Shown here: in pieces, positions 17,371 through 26,975 of the stretch
How the letters are laid out: each line of letters begins with the position of its first letter
Position numbering within the stretch: position 1 is the first letter of the stretch
Source of the DNA: Foetidibacter luteolus
GTDB lineage: Bacteria > Bacteroidota > Bacteroidia > Chitinophagales > Chitinophagaceae
Reading direction: 5' to 3'
Assembly (NCBI RefSeq): GCF_009650435.1
Contig: NZ_VVIP01000065.1
Coordinates: 1-64,000, forward strand
DNA length: 64,000 bases
Notes under the pieces: generated by a model
Told to the model about the DNA's origin: nothing
Seen by the model: only the letters and a program-made list of their open reading frames with translations
Database searches by the model: none
Program-made: the position numbers and the translations under genes

Positions 17371-19790
17371 GATTTTAATCTTGTCATTTGAGGATCGAAC
17401 TGTGGGTCCTGGCCAACGATGGCCGGGTAATCGTTGTCAAAATACCTGATAGTGAGTTCGGTGCCCTGCTTACTCAGTTCTGCGGGCACCCAGGCATAAG
17501 CGAGTTGCTTACCGATAGTATGGCCGAAGTAGGAACTGGTAACATACCCAACAACATTGCCCTGATGCAGGACAGGCTCTTTACCCAGCACCACATGCTC
17601 AGGATTTTCAAGTACCAGGCACACCAATCGTTTGCTCAGTGCATTCTTATCTATTTCATTGAACGCCTCTGCACCTTTATGCCCACCACCTTTACGCACT
17701 GCAAAGGACAGTCCGGCTTCGTGTGGATTGTGCTCACTGTTCATATCCGTTCCGTAACTGCGGTATCCTTTTTCCAGGCGCATGGAGTTGAATGCTCCAC
17801 GGCCAGCCGCAATGAGTCCGTATTGCTTTCCTGCCTGCCACAGCGTGTCCCATAGTTTCAGCGCAAAGTCGGCGGTGGTATAGATTTCATATCCCAGTTC
17901 GCCGACGTAGGAGAGCCTGGCGAGCATTACCGGTACATGGCCAAGATAAGTGTGCTTCAGCTTAAAATATCCAAGCGCCTCATTGCTCAGGTTATCCCTG
18001 GTCAAGGACTGGGCAAGTTCACGGGACTTGGGTCCAAACAGGCCCAGGGCAACGGTACCTGCCGTGATGTCTTTGACATGCACAGTATCCGGCGCCTCCA
18101 GTTTTAGGTAATTGATATCAATATTGCTGTTTACGCCGATAAAAAAGTCATGCTCGCCACGCCGCATAACAGTGACGTCACTCATGATACCGGCGTTTTC
18201 GTTTAGCAGCAGGCAATAGGTAATTGAGCCCGGTTTCTTGCGCAGGTTGCCCGTTGTCAATCGCTCCAGAAACTCTAATGCACCTTTACCAATAACCTCA
18301 ATGCGTTTTAGGGTGGTGATATCGAACAAGCCCACACCCTCCCTCACTGCAAGTGCCTCAGCACCGATGATGGGCGACCAGAATTTTGAACTCCATTCAT
18401 CCCTCGACGGAATATCATAATTAGCAAGCAGGCCGGCGTTTGCTTCATACCACTGCGGCCGCTCATAACCGGCAGCTTCCAGGAAAAAGCCACCGAGTTC
18501 CTGCTGGCGTTGGTAAAAACCAGTGGTGCGTAACGGACGTGGCGATTCCATCGGCTGCAGGGGATGCAGGAGATCATATACTTCAATATAGTTCTGCGAA
18601 CCACGTTCTTCAATATGTTGTGAACCTAACTGGTGGGCTTCAAACCGGTTTACATCACATTCATGTACGGCCAGTGTGGGGTGACCATTGACAATCCATT
18701 CAGCCATTGCCCTTGCCACACCGCACCCATGGGTAATCCATACTGCTTCTGCCACCCAGAAGCCTTTTAACCCAGACCATTCGCCCATTAAAGGGAAATT
18801 GTCCACCGTGAAGGAGAAAAGTCCATTCATTGACTCAGCAATCTCAGCGTCCTTCAAGGCAGGAATAACCTCAATGGAACCTTCCATAGCGCCTTTCCAC
18901 TCTTCGGGAGTGAATGGCATCTGGCTGGGCATTATTTCAGCCTGTTCATTGGGAAGAATGTCCTCAGCTTTAACGGGAAGAGGGCGGTGCCCATACCAGC
19001 CAACTGCGAGGCTTTGCCCCCTTTGTTTAAAATAAAGATCAGAACCCTGGTGACGGAGCACGGGCAATTCAGCTTCAGTTTTGTAATCTGCCAGTTCAGT
19101 CATAGGCGCCGTGTAGCAAAGCTGGTGCGCCAGGGGTTGTATTGCCTTCGACATGCCTACCATCGCTCCAATCTTTGGGCCCCATATTCCGGCGCAGGAA
19201 ACAATAATATCTGCAGGGAATGAGCCTTGTGTAGTTTGAACACCTGTAACGCGACCTTCACTCTGATCAATGCCGATAACCTCGCAGTTTGCAATAAATT
19301 TTGCACCGCGGCTGATGGCACGCTGCCCCATCACTTCGTCAGCAAGTTTGGCCCGGGCAATGCCATCATCAGGTACATAGAGTGCGCCCAGTAATTTATC
19401 CTGAACAAGCAGTGGATGTAATTTCAACGCCTCATCCCGAGATATAACACGGGCATTGATGCCAACAGCAATAGCTAATCCTGCCCTGCGATGAAGGTCG
19501 GCCAAACGCTCCGGCGTAGTTGCAAGTTCCAGGCTGCCTACCTTGAGGAAACAAGTCTCGCCGTTATACTGCGTACTATGCAATTTTTCAACGGTTTGGC
19601 GGGCAAACAGCGCCATGGTACGAGAACCATTGGTTTGGAAAACAACGCCGGGGGCATGTGATGTGGAACCGCCAGGAGCCCAAAGTGGCCCTTTTTCAAT
19701 AACGATTACGTCAGTATAGCCGCGTTCTGTGAGTTCGTCGGCTAATGAACAGCCAACGATACCGGCTCCGATAATTATAATTTTTGGCAT
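17367..19790 (-). CDS. Dimethylglycine dehydrogenase-like flavoprotein (FAD/GcvT)
   Basis: 807 residues. N-terminal FAD oxidoreductase domain (IIIIGAGIVGCSLADEL) with GGSTSHAPGVV, whose His45 aligns with the covalent-flavin His of the dimethylglycine/sarcosine dehydrogenase family. The FAO_M-type linker (YDIPSRDEWSSKFWSPI) follows, then a C-terminal folate-binding GcvT domain (GLFDITTLKRIEVIGKGALE; LSYVGELGYEIY; AAGRGAFNSMRLEKGY). It should oxidise N-methylated glycine and form methylene-tetrahydrofolate. Between a betaine demethylase and sarcosine oxidase, dimethylglycine is the most economical substrate. The start codon overlaps the preceding stop by one base. Confidence 0.87.
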   Translation of the reverse strand: MPKIIIIGAGIVGCSLADELTERGYTDVIVIEKGPLWAPGGSTSHAPGVVFQTNGSRTMALFARQTVEKLHSTQYNGETCFLKVGSLELATTPERLADLHRRAGLAIAVGINARVISRDEALKLHPLLVQDKLLGALYVPDDGIARAKLADEVMGQRAISRGAKFIANCEVIGIDQSEGRVTGVQTTQGSFPADIIVSCAGIWGPKIGAMVGMSKAIQPLAHQLCYTAPMTELADYKTEAELPVLRHQGSDLYFKQRGQSLAVGWYGHRPLPVKAEDILPNEQAEIMPSQMPFTPEEWKGAMEGSIEVIPALKDAEIAESMNGLFSFTVDNFPLMGEWSGLKGFWVAEAVWITHGCGVARAMAEWIVNGHPTLAVHECDVNRFEAHQLGSQHIEERGSQNYIEVYDLLHPLQPMESPRPLRTTGFYQRQQELGGFFLEAAGYERPQWYEANAGLLANYDIPSRDEWSSKFWSPIIGAEALAVREGVGLFDITTLKRIEVIGKGALEFLERLTTGNLRKKPGSITYCLLLNENAGIMSDVTVMRRGEHDFFIGVNSNIDINYLKLEAPDTVHVKDITAGTVALGLFGPKSRELAQSLTRDNLSNEALGYFKLKHTYLGHVPVMLARLSYVGELGYEIYTTADFALKLWDTLWQAGKQYGLIAAGRGAFNSMRLEKGYRSYGTDMNSEHNPHEAGLSFAVRKGGGHKGAEAFNEIDKNALSKRLVCLVLENPEHVVLGKEPVLHQGNVVGYVTSSYFGHTIGKQLAYAWVPAELSKQGTELTIRYFDNDYPAIVGQDPQFDPQMTRLKS

Positions 19791-21004
19791 TAGTGTACGG
19801 GAGTTTCAGTGAGTTGATCGCTATACCAGGAAAGAAATTGTTTTACGAGGTATTCTTCGTCAGCCAGCGGGCCGGGCATATAGCCACCAGAGCAAATGCC
19901 ACGGTAAGTGCCTTCTGCCAGGCTTTGGTCCTGTGCATTGGTCTGGGTCCAAACGTGGGTCAGGTTTTCCAGATCATAGTCAACGCCTTCCACCGCATCT
20001 GCAGCCACAAGCCACTTGGTACGCACCAGGGTTTTGTCAACTGAAAGAGGAAAGACCGCGAAGGTGACAATATGGTCGCTTAAAAAGTGGTTCCAGGAAT
20101 TGGGATGTGTCCACAAGGAAAGGCCACTGCCTTCGGGCTTTTTAAAGTTACCAAGCAGCTTTTTGCAAGCGTGTTCGGGTTTTAAAGTGTGGGAGATACA
20201 TTGATTGGCCAATGGCAACCGGACGGTGCGGAACCACAGGTTATCGGGAAATTCTATTAATTCATAAGGAAGGCCGAGGTTTTCCCATTCTCTTTCTTTT
20301 TCCTGGAGCTTTTCCTGGAAACGCCGCTCATCAGGCTGTACATTATCCTTGTCCAGCCCCTTGCCAAAGCCGGAGCTGTAAAGTGGCACCAGCAGTTCAG
20401 GATGGTTGCTGGTACAATGCAGGCACTCACGGTTATTTTCTATCACCAGTTTCCAGTTGCAGGCTTCAATAATATCTTTCTGGCAGGCTATTTTAGTTTT
20501 TGGCAATTCATAAGGAGCGAGATACGGAGTAAGCATGCTGCGCACCTGTTCAATATCAGCGGGTGCGGGTGAGCTAAGGCAAACATAAATAAGGCCACCA
20601 ATCACGGCAACCTCTATTGGATTCAAACCGAAATCTTCTTTTGGAAAATCAGCATCCATACCGCGGGCATGCTTTAGATTTCCGTTAAGGTCGTATGTCC
20701 AGTTGTGGTAAGGACAGATGAGCCGCCGGCAGTTGCCTGTTTCGCCCTGCACCAGTTCATGGCCGCGATGGCGGCATACATTGTAAAATCCATGCACTTC
20801 CCCACTTTCTGTACGCTGTAAAAAAAAGGACCGGGTGCCAATTTTTAAAGTGATATAATCACCTGGCTTTGGAAGATCCGCTTCGCAAGCCACATAAATC
20901 CAGCGGCTGTAAAAAATCCGCTCAAGCTCCTCCTCAAAAATTTCTGTGCTCGTATAAAAGCGCGGAGGTAAAGTAAAATTTGGGTCTATTCCGGAAAAGG
21001 ACAT
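19790..21004 (-). CDS. gbcA: Rieske oxygenase, probable glycine betaine demethylase (GbcA-like)
   Basis: 404 residues. The Rieske 2Fe-2S cluster ligands are Cys77/His79 (VCRHRGH) and Cys97/His100 (CPYHNW). The catalytic domain contains IENNRECLHCTSNHPEL, with His196 and His201 as probable mononuclear-iron ligands; this wording is characteristic of GbcA and related quaternary-amine oxygenases. It would remove one methyl of glycine betaine as formaldehyde to give dimethylglycine. GbcA needs a ferredoxin reductase (GbcB), which is not encoded in the window. First gene of the minus-strand arm. Confidence 0.85.
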   Translation of the reverse strand: MSFSGIDPNFTLPPRFYTSTEIFEEELERIFYSRWIYVACEADLPKPGDYITLKIGTRSFFLQRTESGEVHGFYNVCRHRGHELVQGETGNCRRLICPYHNWTYDLNGNLKHARGMDADFPKEDFGLNPIEVAVIGGLIYVCLSSPAPADIEQVRSMLTPYLAPYELPKTKIACQKDIIEACNWKLVIENNRECLHCTSNHPELLVPLYSSGFGKGLDKDNVQPDERRFQEKLQEKEREWENLGLPYELIEFPDNLWFRTVRLPLANQCISHTLKPEHACKKLLGNFKKPEGSGLSLWTHPNSWNHFLSDHIVTFAVFPLSVDKTLVRTKWLVAADAVEGVDYDLENLTHVWTQTNAQDQSLAEGTYRGICSGGYMPGPLADEEYLVKQFLSWYSDQLTETPVH

Positions 21005-21351
21005 ACTGATTTTTTTGTAATTTGGGGGCTAGATATAAAAACTTAACTAAAACATAAAGATAAGTTTGCTATTCAATATTCCATTCGAGTGAAGGCCAAA
21101 AAAAATCAACGGCATGGAGAAATTGAACCAGCGTACCCCATCATTAGATTTTACCGGGAAAGTTTTTGTGCTTATTAGTCTATAAGGGCTGAACTGTTGC
21201 CCAATGAACTGAACGATAAAGTGATTGCGACGCAACGAAGTCGCCATGGAAAACCGGGGCCGGTACCTAAGAACTGTATTTCACAGTTTTTAAAAATTTG
21301 TTTATCAAAGTAACATAAGTACCCATATTGAAAACAAAATCTAACTCAAAC
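21005..21351. promoter_or_regulatory. Divergent control region between the two catabolic arms
   Basis: 347 bases separate the divergent gbcA and permease genes, so promoters of both arms must lie here. No exact TAnnTTTG box was found. The central part is an R2 repeat; 21285-21320 upstream of the permease is AT-rich with a TTTTTAAAAATTTG stretch. No gene for a BetI or GbdR-type regulator is nearby. Confidence 0.5.
21135..21265 (-). repeat. R2 repeat, copy C
   Basis: Minus-strand copy: GATTGCGACGCAACGAAGTC at 21221-21240 is the reverse complement of the R2 core, followed by GCCATGGAAAACCGGGGCCGGT. The part before it (GAACTGAACGATAAAGTG) matches the ACTTCATCGTTCGGTT side of other copies. Confidence 0.7.
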
Positions 21352-22884
21352 ATGAAGGATTCCCCCGTTACTGATAATAATGACCTGGCCAGTTTTGGCT
21401 ACCGCCAGGAGTTAAAGCGTTCCATGGGCAGCTTCTCCAGTTTTGCTGCAGGCTTTTCTTACATTTCAATTCTTACAGGCCTTTTCCAGATGTTTCATTT
21501 AGGTTATGGGGTTGCCGGGCCCGCGTTTTTCTGGACCTGGCCTTTTGTGTTAATTGGCCAATTGCTGGTGGCGCTTTGCTTTGCAGAACTGGCTTCCCGG
21601 TTTCCATTATCCGGCGGGGTGTACCAATGGGCAAAGTTTACCGGAAACCCTTTCCTGGGATGGATGACAGGCTGGATTTACCTGGCCTGCCTTATTGTTA
21701 CGCTTGCTGCCGTGGCGATGGCACTGCAGGTGAGCCTGCCACAAATTTCAAGCTCCTTCCAGATTATCGGAACTTTAAACGACCCCAAGTCTATTGCGGT
21801 AAACGCCATTTTACTGGGTTCTATCCTGATTGTTATAAGCACCATAATTAATGTTAAAGGCATAAAGTTGCTGGCCGTGATAAATAACATCGGCGTATTT
21901 ACCGAGTTGATCGGAATTGTAATCCTGATAGTCCTGCTGTTCTTAAGCAGGGTAAGGTCTCCGTTAGATGCTGTTGTTAATATTCAAAACAGCGGAGCTG
22001 CATTGAAGTCTTTTCCTGACCTGACGGTTTTAATGGCCGCGGCTGCCCTGACAGCCTCTTATGTTTTGTATGGGTTTGATACCGCCGGAACATTGGCAGA
22101 AGAAACACATGAGCCCCGTAAAAAAGCCCCCCGGGCTATACTGCAGGCGCTGATTGCCGCCGGAACTGCCGGGCTATTCGTGTTACTTTTTGCCCTGATG
22201 GCAGCGCCGGATTTGGGTTTGCCCGATTTGGGAAACATACAGGGCGGCTTACCGATGTTGGTGAAATCTGTACTGGGTGCAACAATGGGCAATCTTTTTC
22301 TTTGCATTGTGATTTTTGCCATCATAGTGTGCACCTTTGCCGTGCATTCCGGGGCTGTAAGATTAATGTTTGCCATGGGACGTGATGGGCGCATGCCTTT
22401 TAGTAAATCGTTATCGGAAGTTTCTTCTAAAAGCCAGGTGCCCGTTTTAGCCACCCTGCTTTGTGGATTGCTCGCCATCATTATCCTGGTGGTGAACATT
22501 CAATTTCCGAAAGTTTTTGAGTTGGTTACCTCTATGGCTATACTCTGGGCTAATCTGGCCTATTGGATAGTAGTTGCCGTTCAACTGAAAAACAGGATTG
22601 CATCTGCAAGGAAGGGAGTAAATATGGATGCAAAATTCAGTTTGGGTAAGTGGGGATTGCCAGTTAATATATTAGCCGTTATATGGAGCAGTTTTATGGT
22701 GATAAATGTTTCATGGCCCAGGACTGCGACTTATGGTTTTGAATGGTATAACCAATATGCAGCATGGATTTATACGGCTGCCCTGGTTTGCATTGGAGTG
22801 TTTATTCACTATTATAAATTAAATAAAAACAAAAGACTTTCAAAGATCTCACCCCAACCTTCCCTGCAAAAGGAGCAAGTTTAA
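21352..22884 (+). CDS. APC-superfamily permease, candidate choline/quaternary amine importer
   Basis: 510 residues from the ATG at 21352 (an in-frame TTG lies 24 bases upstream). About twelve hydrophobic helices; the APC signature FGYRQELKRSMGSFSSFAAGFSYIS at the start and GFDTAGTLAEETHEPRKKAPRA after helix 6 place it with GABA/ethanolamine-type amino acid permeases. It heads an operon with betaine aldehyde and choline dehydrogenases, so choline or betaine is the likely cargo, although such cargo usually uses BCCT or ABC systems. The substrate is inferred from context only. Confidence 0.85.
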   Translation: MKDSPVTDNNDLASFGYRQELKRSMGSFSSFAAGFSYISILTGLFQMFHLGYGVAGPAFFWTWPFVLIGQLLVALCFAELASRFPLSGGVYQWAKFTGNPFLGWMTGWIYLACLIVTLAAVAMALQVSLPQISSSFQIIGTLNDPKSIAVNAILLGSILIVISTIINVKGIKLLAVINNIGVFTELIGIVILIVLLFLSRVRSPLDAVVNIQNSGAALKSFPDLTVLMAAAALTASYVLYGFDTAGTLAEETHEPRKKAPRAILQALIAAGTAGLFVLLFALMAAPDLGLPDLGNIQGGLPMLVKSVLGATMGNLFLCIVIFAIIVCTFAVHSGAVRLMFAMGRDGRMPFSKSLSEVSSKSQVPVLATLLCGLLAIIILVVNIQFPKVFELVTSMAILWANLAYWIVVAVQLKNRIASARKGVNMDAKFSLGKWGLPVNILAVIWSSFMVINVSWPRTATYGFEWYNQYAAWIYTAALVCIGVFIHYYKLNKNKRLSKISPQPSLQKEQV

Positions 22885-22937
22885 ACCCTTGCCAGAAAGC
22901 ATTCTCAAAAATTCAGTTGGACAATAATGAAAAACGT

Positions 22938-24401
22938 ATGGTGTACACTCAGTTTATAGATGGCGCATTAACTGCAGGTTCTAACAGGGAATCCTGGATA
23001 AACTATAACCCAGCCGATAATACGCCGCTGGGAGAAGTTTACCAGGCCAAGGATGAGGACATTGAAGCCGCGGTGAATTCATCTGAAAAAGCTTTCCATA
23101 TATGGAGGAACAAAACCGGGGCAGAACGTGGCCGGGTTTTATTAAAGACAGCCGAAATTTTAAGGTACAGGCTGGAGCAAATTGCATTGCTGGAAACACA
23201 GGATGTTGGAAAACCGATTTCGGAATCGCTGGCGGTTGACGTTAGTTCCGCTGCCGATGCCCTGGAATATTTTGGGGGGATGGCAGCCACGATACATGGG
23301 GATTATGTTGATTTGAAAAACGCCTTTGGCTATACACGGCCTGAGCCTTTAGGCGTTTGTGCGGGAATAGGTGCATGGAACTACCCAATACAGATTGCTG
23401 CGTGGAAGGCTGCACCAGCTTTGGCCTGCGGCAACGCAATGATTTTTAAACCATCTGAACTTACCCCGGCAACGGCACTGGAATTAGCGAAAGCTTTTAT
23501 GGAAGCCGGCGCCCCTCCCGGTTTGTTTAATGTAGTTCAAGGGGATGGCAGGGTTGGGGCTATGTTAACAGGGCATCCCCGCATAGCAAAAATTTCATTG
23601 ACAGGTTCCGTACCAACCGGGAAAAAAATACTTGCCGGCGCCGCAAACCAATTAAAGAAGGTAACGCTTGAGTTGGGCGGAAAATCTCCGCTGATTGTTT
23701 TTGAAGATGCCGATATACCTAATGCGGTATCAGCAGCCATGCTCGCCAATTTTTATACTCAGGGCGAAGTTTGTTCGAACGGCACAAGAGTATTTGTACA
23801 GCAACAAATTTTGGATGCTTTTTTAGTGCAGCTAAAAGAGCGGACTGAAAAAATCAGGATAGGAGATCCCGCAGATCCCGATACCCAGATGGGCGCACTA
23901 ATCAGTAAAGCGCACCTGGAAAAAGTATCCCGGTTTATTGATTCCGGAAAAGCTTCAGGCGCAACCTTATTAACCGGCGGTATAAGACCTGAAAAAGATT
24001 TTAAAGGACGTGATATTACTTCCGGCAATTTTCTTACCCCGGCCATTTTTACGAATTGTGATGACTCGATGGAAATTTGCAGGGAAGAAATTTTTGGGCC
24101 GGTACTTTCTATTCTCAGTTTTGACTCAGAAGAAGAGGTGATTGCAAGGGCTAATAATACTGAGTTTGGATTGTCAGCCGGTGTATTCACCAATGATATC
24201 AAACGTGGCCACCGGGTAATTCACCAATTGCAGGCAGGTACCTGCTGGATCAATAATTATAATATAACCCCTATTGAACTTCCTTTTGGCGGGTATAAGC
24301 AATCAGGTTTGGGCAGGGAGAACAGCCTTGCCGCTATTCAGCATTATACCCAGCTAAAAAGTGTTTACGTAGAATTAGGAAATGTAGAATCCCCATATTA
24401 A
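22938..24401 (+). CDS. betB: Betaine aldehyde dehydrogenase
   Basis: 487 residues from ATG 22938; an in-frame TTG at 22917 would add seven. NAD(P)-dependent oxidation of betaine aldehyde to glycine betaine. Aldehyde dehydrogenase motifs: NYPIQIAAWKAAPALACGN, the nucleotide-binding SLTGSVPTGKKI, the general base Glu in LELGGKSP, and the catalytic Cys in FYTQGEVCSNGTRVFV (BetB-type context). IFGPVLSIL and FGGYKQSGLGREN close the domain. Lies 53 bases after the permease and one base before betA. Confidence 0.92.
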   Translation: MVYTQFIDGALTAGSNRESWINYNPADNTPLGEVYQAKDEDIEAAVNSSEKAFHIWRNKTGAERGRVLLKTAEILRYRLEQIALLETQDVGKPISESLAVDVSSAADALEYFGGMAATIHGDYVDLKNAFGYTRPEPLGVCAGIGAWNYPIQIAAWKAAPALACGNAMIFKPSELTPATALELAKAFMEAGAPPGLFNVVQGDGRVGAMLTGHPRIAKISLTGSVPTGKKILAGAANQLKKVTLELGGKSPLIVFEDADIPNAVSAAMLANFYTQGEVCSNGTRVFVQQQILDAFLVQLKERTEKIRIGDPADPDTQMGALISKAHLEKVSRFIDSGKASGATLLTGGIRPEKDFKGRDITSGNFLTPAIFTNCDDSMEICREEIFGPVLSILSFDSEEEVIARANNTEFGLSAGVFTNDIKRGHRVIHQLQAGTCWINNYNITPIELPFGGYKQSGLGRENSLAAIQHYTQLKSVYVELGNVESPY

Positions 24402-24402
24402 G

Positions 24403-26049
24403 ATGAATAAAGTTTTCGATACAATTATTATTGGAGGTGGGTCTGCCGGTTGTGTGCTGGCAAACCGGTTGAGTGAGAATCCAGGCCACAAAGTATTGGT
24501 GCTTGAAGCAGGAAGAAAAGACTCCTGGTGGGATATCTTTCTTCATATGCCGGCTGCCCTTACCTACCCCATTGGCAGTAAATATTATGACTGGCAATAC
24601 CAATCAGAACCTGAGCCGTTCATGAATAACAGGCGGGTATACCATGCCCGTGGAAAAATATTAGGGGGTTCCAGTTCCATCAACGGAATGATTTTCATTC
24701 GTGGTAATCCATTGGACTATGAAAAATGGGCAAAAGACCCGGGAATGGAAACCTGGGATTATGCCCATTGCCTTCCTTATTTTAAAAAGTCGGAAAACAG
24801 AACTGCCGGAACAGACTTTTTTCGTGGTGGTGGCGGCCCCTTACATCTCGAAACCGGGCCTGCCACCAATCCCTTATTCAAAGCATTCTTTGACGCTGCT
24901 AAACAAGCAGGTTACCCGTTAACAGACGATGTCAACGGTTTTCAGCAGGAAGGTTTTGGCATGTTCGACCGCAACATCAAGAATGGGAAACGTTGGTCTG
25001 CCTCAAGCGCATATTTACACCCTGTTTTAAAAGAACGGAAAAACCTGGAAGTAATTTGCGGGGCCCTTGCCACAAAAATTCTCTTCTCGGGAAACCGTGC
25101 GACCGGCGTAGAATTTTTGAAAGGAAACAGTTTGCACAAGGTTACAGCAGGAGAGGTTATTTGCTGTGGGGGGGCTATTAATTCTCCCCAGATCCTCCAG
25201 TTGTCAGGAATAGGAAATCCGGAACACCTGAAAAAGGCAGGGGTTGAAGTGCTGCACGATCTTCCGGGTGTTGGAGAGAACCTGCAGGATCATCTTGAAG
25301 TATATATTCAGTATGCCTGCAAAAAACCAGTGAGCGTATGGCCGGCATTGAAATGGTATAACAAACCCTGGGTTGGTTTGCGGTGGATGCTGTTTAAAAA
25401 AGGGCCAGCGTCAACCAATCACTTTGAGGGGGGAGGGTTTATCAGGAGCAATGAAACAGTTGATTACCCTAACCTCCAGTTTCACTTTTTGCCAGTGGCA
25501 ATACGGTATGATGGCACTTCTCCATCGGGAGGTCATGGCTACCAGGTGCATGTGGGCCCCATGAATTCCGATGCCCGTGGGTCTATTCAAATCAAGTCAT
25601 CTGATCCAAAAGAAAAACCGGCCATCCTGTTTAATTATCTTTCTACTGAACAGGATCGGCAAGAGTGGGTGGAAGCCATCCGCTGTGCCCGAAAAATCCT
25701 GAATCAGCCAGCGATGGACGAGTTTAATGGCGGTGAAATATCCCCCGGACCAGCCGTTGATACCGATGAGCAAATCCTGGATTGGGTAAGGCGTGATTCA
25801 GAGACTGCCTTGCACCCATCCTGCACCTGTCGCATGGGTACGGATAATATGTCTGTTATAGACCCATTAACCATGAAAGTGCATGGCCTTGAGGGTTTGC
25901 GGGTGGTAGATGGAAGCGTGATGCCGTATATAACAAATGGAAACCTGTATGCCCCCATTATGATGATTGCAGAGAAGGCAGCCGATATTATTTTAGGTAA
26001 TCAGCCACTAAAGGCTGAAAAAACTGATTTCTACAGGAAGCCAGGCTAA
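24403..26049 (+). CDS. betA: Choline dehydrogenase (GMC oxidoreductase)
   Basis: 548 residues. FAD-binding IIIGGGSAGCVLANRLSE at the start, then the GMC signature YHARGKILGGSSSINGMIFI near residue 80 and GGAINSPQILQLSGIGNP near 255. The C-terminal catalytic His pair region reads LHPSCTCRMG (near 470) and VVDGSVMPYITNGNLYAP. Oxidises choline to betaine aldehyde at the membrane with a quinone-linked acceptor. One base after betB, so translationally coupled; last gene of the plus arm, followed by a terminator. Confidence 0.92.
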   Translation: MNKVFDTIIIGGGSAGCVLANRLSENPGHKVLVLEAGRKDSWWDIFLHMPAALTYPIGSKYYDWQYQSEPEPFMNNRRVYHARGKILGGSSSINGMIFIRGNPLDYEKWAKDPGMETWDYAHCLPYFKKSENRTAGTDFFRGGGGPLHLETGPATNPLFKAFFDAAKQAGYPLTDDVNGFQQEGFGMFDRNIKNGKRWSASSAYLHPVLKERKNLEVICGALATKILFSGNRATGVEFLKGNSLHKVTAGEVICCGGAINSPQILQLSGIGNPEHLKKAGVEVLHDLPGVGENLQDHLEVYIQYACKKPVSVWPALKWYNKPWVGLRWMLFKKGPASTNHFEGGGFIRSNETVDYPNLQFHFLPVAIRYDGTSPSGGHGYQVHVGPMNSDARGSIQIKSSDPKEKPAILFNYLSTEQDRQEWVEAIRCARKILNQPAMDEFNGGEISPGPAVDTDEQILDWVRRDSETALHPSCTCRMGTDNMSVIDPLTMKVHGLEGLRVVDGSVMPYITNGNLYAPIMMIAEKAADIILGNQPLKAEKTDFYRKPG

Positions 26050-26085
26050 GCCCGTTGTGCCTGAAAAATGCATGGATATAAACAA

Positions 26086-26118
26086 AAAAGGTTATGAATT
26101 ATTCGTAACCTTTTATTA
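26086..26118 (+). terminator. Terminator after betA
   Basis: AAAAGGTTA / TAACCTTTT arms, extended by further pairs around a short loop, followed by ATTATT. Begins 37 bases after the betA stop and closes the permease-betB-betA unit. Confidence 0.75.
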
Positions 26119-26189
26119 TTAAGCCCCTCACCAGCAGAGTGGTTACATTTTAATTTACCTGTAACAAAGCTGCCCACGAAATAAGCAGC

Positions 26190-26312
26190 ATGCCGCACTT
26201 TAGGGTGAGGGATTGAAGCGGATACCCCGGTGAGGCCGTCGCAGCAGGGCTTTTGTGCCGGAGTATGAGCGGAAAGCCCGACCCCTTGCGATAGCTTGGG
26301 GGTACCCCCAAA
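26190..26312 (+). repeat. R1 repeat, copy 2
   Basis: Well-preserved R1 copy: TGCCGCACTTTAGGGTGAGG, GATTGAAGCGG, ACCCCGGTGAGGC, TGCCGGAGTATGAGCGGAAAG, CCCGACCCCTTGCGATAGC and a terminal GGGGGTACCCCC palindrome. The rest of the 554-base gap up to 26603 shows no convincing gene. Confidence 0.8.
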
Positions 26313-26603
26313 AAAATATTATTACAGCAGAATGCAACAGCCCTGTCTTCTCCCGGGAATTTTTGAACCGAGTAAAGGCTGGTTGGATTGGAATTATTGC
26401 AACTTTTTCATCTTATGAACGGGCGGTTCGACTTTATAGATATTTGGGTGTCAGCCATGTTTTGGTTACTTGGTGTTTATACCTTCAACGATAAATGTGA
26501 ACATCAAAATATTTTTTCGAAACCTGACCCAAAAAAATTTGCCTGCATCGTCATCTACAGTTTCGTTTATTTGTCGCATGTAGTAACCTAACAGAACCAA
26601 CAC

Positions 26604-26975
26604 ATGAACATTATTAAAAAACACCTGGCCAGCTATCGCTATGCAATACGTGGGATAATAATAGCGCTGTTGTATGAACATAATATGCGTTTTCATTTTG
26701 CGGCTGCCATTATGGTAATACTTGTGAATATACTGCTGAAGGTTAGCCGTACAGATTGGCTTATTACGTTGATGTTAATTGGATTGATGATGATGGCCGA
26801 AATCTTCAACACAGCTATCGAAAAACTTGCAGACCGGGTTACAAAAGAGCACGACCAATTGATAGGCGATGTAAAAGACCTTGCCGCAGGAGCGGTGCTG
26901 ATTATGGGCATTTTTGCATGCATATGCGCCCTGATTATTTACCTGCCTTACCTGTGTAACAGCGTATTGGCATAG
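26604..26975 (+). CDS. dgkA: Diacylglycerol/undecaprenol kinase family protein
   Basis: 123 residues, the usual size of this trimeric integral membrane kinase. Three hydrophobic segments are separated by the conserved cytosolic stretch EIFNTAIEKLADRVTKEHD and DVKDLAAGAVLI, which hold the active-site Glu, Asn and Asp residues of the family. In Bacteroidota and Gram-positives this group often phosphorylates undecaprenol rather than diacylglycerol; sequence alone does not decide. Single gene, upstream of convergent doxX. Confidence 0.88.
   Translation: MNIIKKHLASYRYAIRGIIIALLYEHNMRFHFAAAIMVILVNILLKVSRTDWLITLMLIGLMMMAEIFNTAIEKLADRVTKEHDQLIGDVKDLAAGAVLIMGIFACICALIIYLPYLCNSVLA

Noticed and set aside
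26255..26591. Overlapping short plus-strand frames after R1 copy 2
   Set aside because: Partly within the repeat; no start context or family features.
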